Positions 29,876 to 30,702 of a stretch of 30,702 nt of DNA are shown piece after piece. Source of the DNA: Thaumarchaeota archaeon SCGC AAA007-O23 (GTDB lineage: Archaea; Thermoproteota; Nitrososphaeria; Nitrososphaerales; Nitrosopumilaceae); contig ARWO01000013.1 in NCBI GenBank assembly GCA_000402075.1, positions 1 through 30,702 of the forward strand, written 5' to 3'. How positions within the stretch are numbered: position 1 is the first letter of the stretch; each line of letters starts with the position of its first letter. The notes beneath the pieces were generated by a model, which searched no databases, was not told the DNA's origin, and saw only the letters and a program-made list of their open reading frames with translations. The position numbers and the translations under genes were made by a program.

Positions 29876-30646
29876 TTATCTGTAATCTCCTCTATAGCCA
29901 TAACGTGTTCCATAGGTAAACTGCGAACCATGAGATTTTCTGTATATGTATCCAACAGCAAGTCCTAGTACGAAGCCACCAATGTGAGCAAGATAAGCAA
30001 CTCCACCTCCTGCAACACCAAATCCCCCTATGAAAAATGGTAATAAGTTTTGAAAAATCAACCAAAATGGAAGAAAATACATAGCCTTGATGTGAAGCAT
30101 TCTCCAGAAAAATCCCAACATCAAAAATGTCTTAACTTTTGCATGTGGAAACATTACAAGATAAGCTCCTAACACACCAGATATTGCGCCTGATGCACCA
30201 ACTGCTGGAATACCAGTTGATGTATCGCCCATGACGTGAATTAACCCTGCACCTATCCCCCATAACAGATAGATGCCTAGATATTTTATTCGTCCAAACT
30301 TTGCCTCAATGTTGTCACCAAAGATCCAAAGAAACAACATGTTTCCACCAAGATGCATCAAACCTCCATGCATGAAAACTGAGGACAATAATGTAAGCTC
30401 TGGAATTGCGGGGCAACTAATTATGTCAACTCCTGTATTAATTCCGCTTATTTCTCCAGTAATGCAACCGGGTACCGCGCCCCAATTCAAGAATAGATTC
30501 ATTGCCTGATGATTACTAAATTCAAAAAATTGTCCAGTTACTGCTACTTCAAAAAGGAAAATAATCACATTAATCGCAATTAATGCATATGTTAGTTTTG
30601 GTTTGAATCCTGGTGGATGAGGATTTTCATCCCCTATTGGTAACAT
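29876..30646 (-). CDS. Rhomboid-family intramembrane serine protease
   Basis: A 256-residue protein with about six membrane segments. The HxxxN motif (H98, N102 in MHLGGNMLFLWIFGD) stabilises the oxyanion; the catalytic dyad is S152 in GASGAISG and H221 in AHIGGFVLG. The C-terminal tail is short and basic with glycine and tyrosine (FTYGTRYGYRGDYR). Rhomboids cut substrates within the membrane. The N-terminus is soluble and brief (about 16 residues). It starts 12 bases after the stop codon of a gene entering from the right edge. Confidence 0.92.
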   Translation of the reverse strand: MLPIGDENPHPPGFKPKLTYALIAINVIIFLFEVAVTGQFFEFSNHQAMNLFLNWGAVPGCITGEISGINTGVDIISCPAIPELTLLSSVFMHGGLMHLGGNMLFLWIFGDNIEAKFGRIKYLGIYLLWGIGAGLIHVMGDTSTGIPAVGASGAISGVLGAYLVMFPHAKVKTFLMLGFFWRMLHIKAMYFLPFWLIFQNLLPFFIGGFGVAGGGVAYLAHIGGFVLGLAVGYIYRKSHGSQFTYGTRYGYRGDYR

Positions 30647-30658
30647 ATCTGATTAGTT

Positions 30659-30702
30659 TTACGAAATCTTCATGATTCCGTTTGATATCAGCCATTGAAG
30701 TC
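30659..30702 (-). CDS. C-terminus of a probable secreted protein with the AWxKNxAGWWA-type module (partial)
   Basis: Only the last 13 complete codons and the stop lie in the window: LQWLISNGIMKIS then TAA at 30659-30661. The wording FxxxLQWLIxxGIMKI is the end of the module seen in the PhnD protein here (EYLIDSGIIDL) and in many thaumarchaeal secreted proteins. The rest of the protein lies beyond the window. A different frame (ending near 30627) is also open, but has no such match. The assignment rests on a short match. Confidence 0.5.
   Translation of the reverse strand, partial: LQWLISNGIMKIS

Noticed and set aside
30627..30702. An alternative partial frame at the right edge with MADIKRNHEDFVKLIRY
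   Set aside because: It would overlap the rhomboid start by 20 bases, while the frame ending at 30659 matches a known thaumarchaeal module and leaves a 12-base gap.
1..30702. CRISPR arrays, insertion sequences, integrases or prophage genes
   Set aside because: No spaced repeat series, transposase or integrase was seen; the only tRNA gene has no integrase gene next to it.

Overview
The window is a compact, AT-rich chromosomal segment from an ammonia-oxidising archaeon of the Nitrosopumilus/Nitrosarchaeum type (Thaumarchaeota/Nitrososphaerota). The archaeal assignment rests on TFE, aNAC, PDCD5, ribosomal protein S19e, RNase P subunit Rpp21, Nep1, aTrm56, GTP cyclohydrolase III and a tRNA without encoded CCA. 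The thaumarchaeal assignment rests on an AWVKNxAGWWA-type module fused to PhnD, a bacterial-type riboflavin synthase among archaeal riboflavin genes, and B12-related genes. The genus is inferred by resemblance. No mobile element, CRISPR array or rRNA was seen.

Layout. 1-3142: a partial CobD-like gene (minus), then aspartate-semialdehyde dehydrogenase, an Lrp/AsnC regulator and heme O synthase (plus). 3181-5881: a phosphonate-type ABC importer, phnD-phnC-phnE. 5958-8598: CbtA-like cobalt transporter, UbiD decarboxylase, a PAC3-like small protein and a zinc-ribbon protein, transcribed as one minus-strand series. 8599-8831 is a non-coding gap with a perfect palindrome, followed by a 53-residue ORF bracketed by direct repeats. 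9023-9835: aNAC and a PUA protein. 9925-13148 (plus): AbrB-PhoU protein, HflX, aTrm56 and TFE.

13145-17472 (minus) is a riboflavin cluster: ribE, ribB, ribH, arfA (GTP cyclohydrolase III), an amidohydrolase and arfC. The amidohydrolase overlaps its neighbours on both sides, exactly where archaeal pathways have unassigned steps. Further up the minus strand are a CitE-like lyase with an MDR reductase, then PDCD5, S19e, Rpp21, tRNA-Gly(TCC) and Nep1. At 21401-26443 a B12-dependent ribonucleotide reductase follows a fusion of winged helix, ATP-cone and NrdD-like domain that ends without a glycyl-radical motif. The window closes with a zinc ribbon, a DUF35/thiolase pair, a topoisomerase-type zinc-finger protein (plus), a nitrilase, a tautomerase, a rhomboid protease and the C-terminus of a probable secreted protein.

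The candidates for undescribed biology are the NrdD-derived putative nucleotide-sensing regulator beside nrdJ, the amidohydrolase embedded in the riboflavin operon, and the PAC3-like protein. Several minus-strand genes have a box A about 24-32 nt upstream of the start codon, which suggests leaderless mRNAs; nrdJ instead has a strong Shine-Dalgarno sequence and a TTG start.
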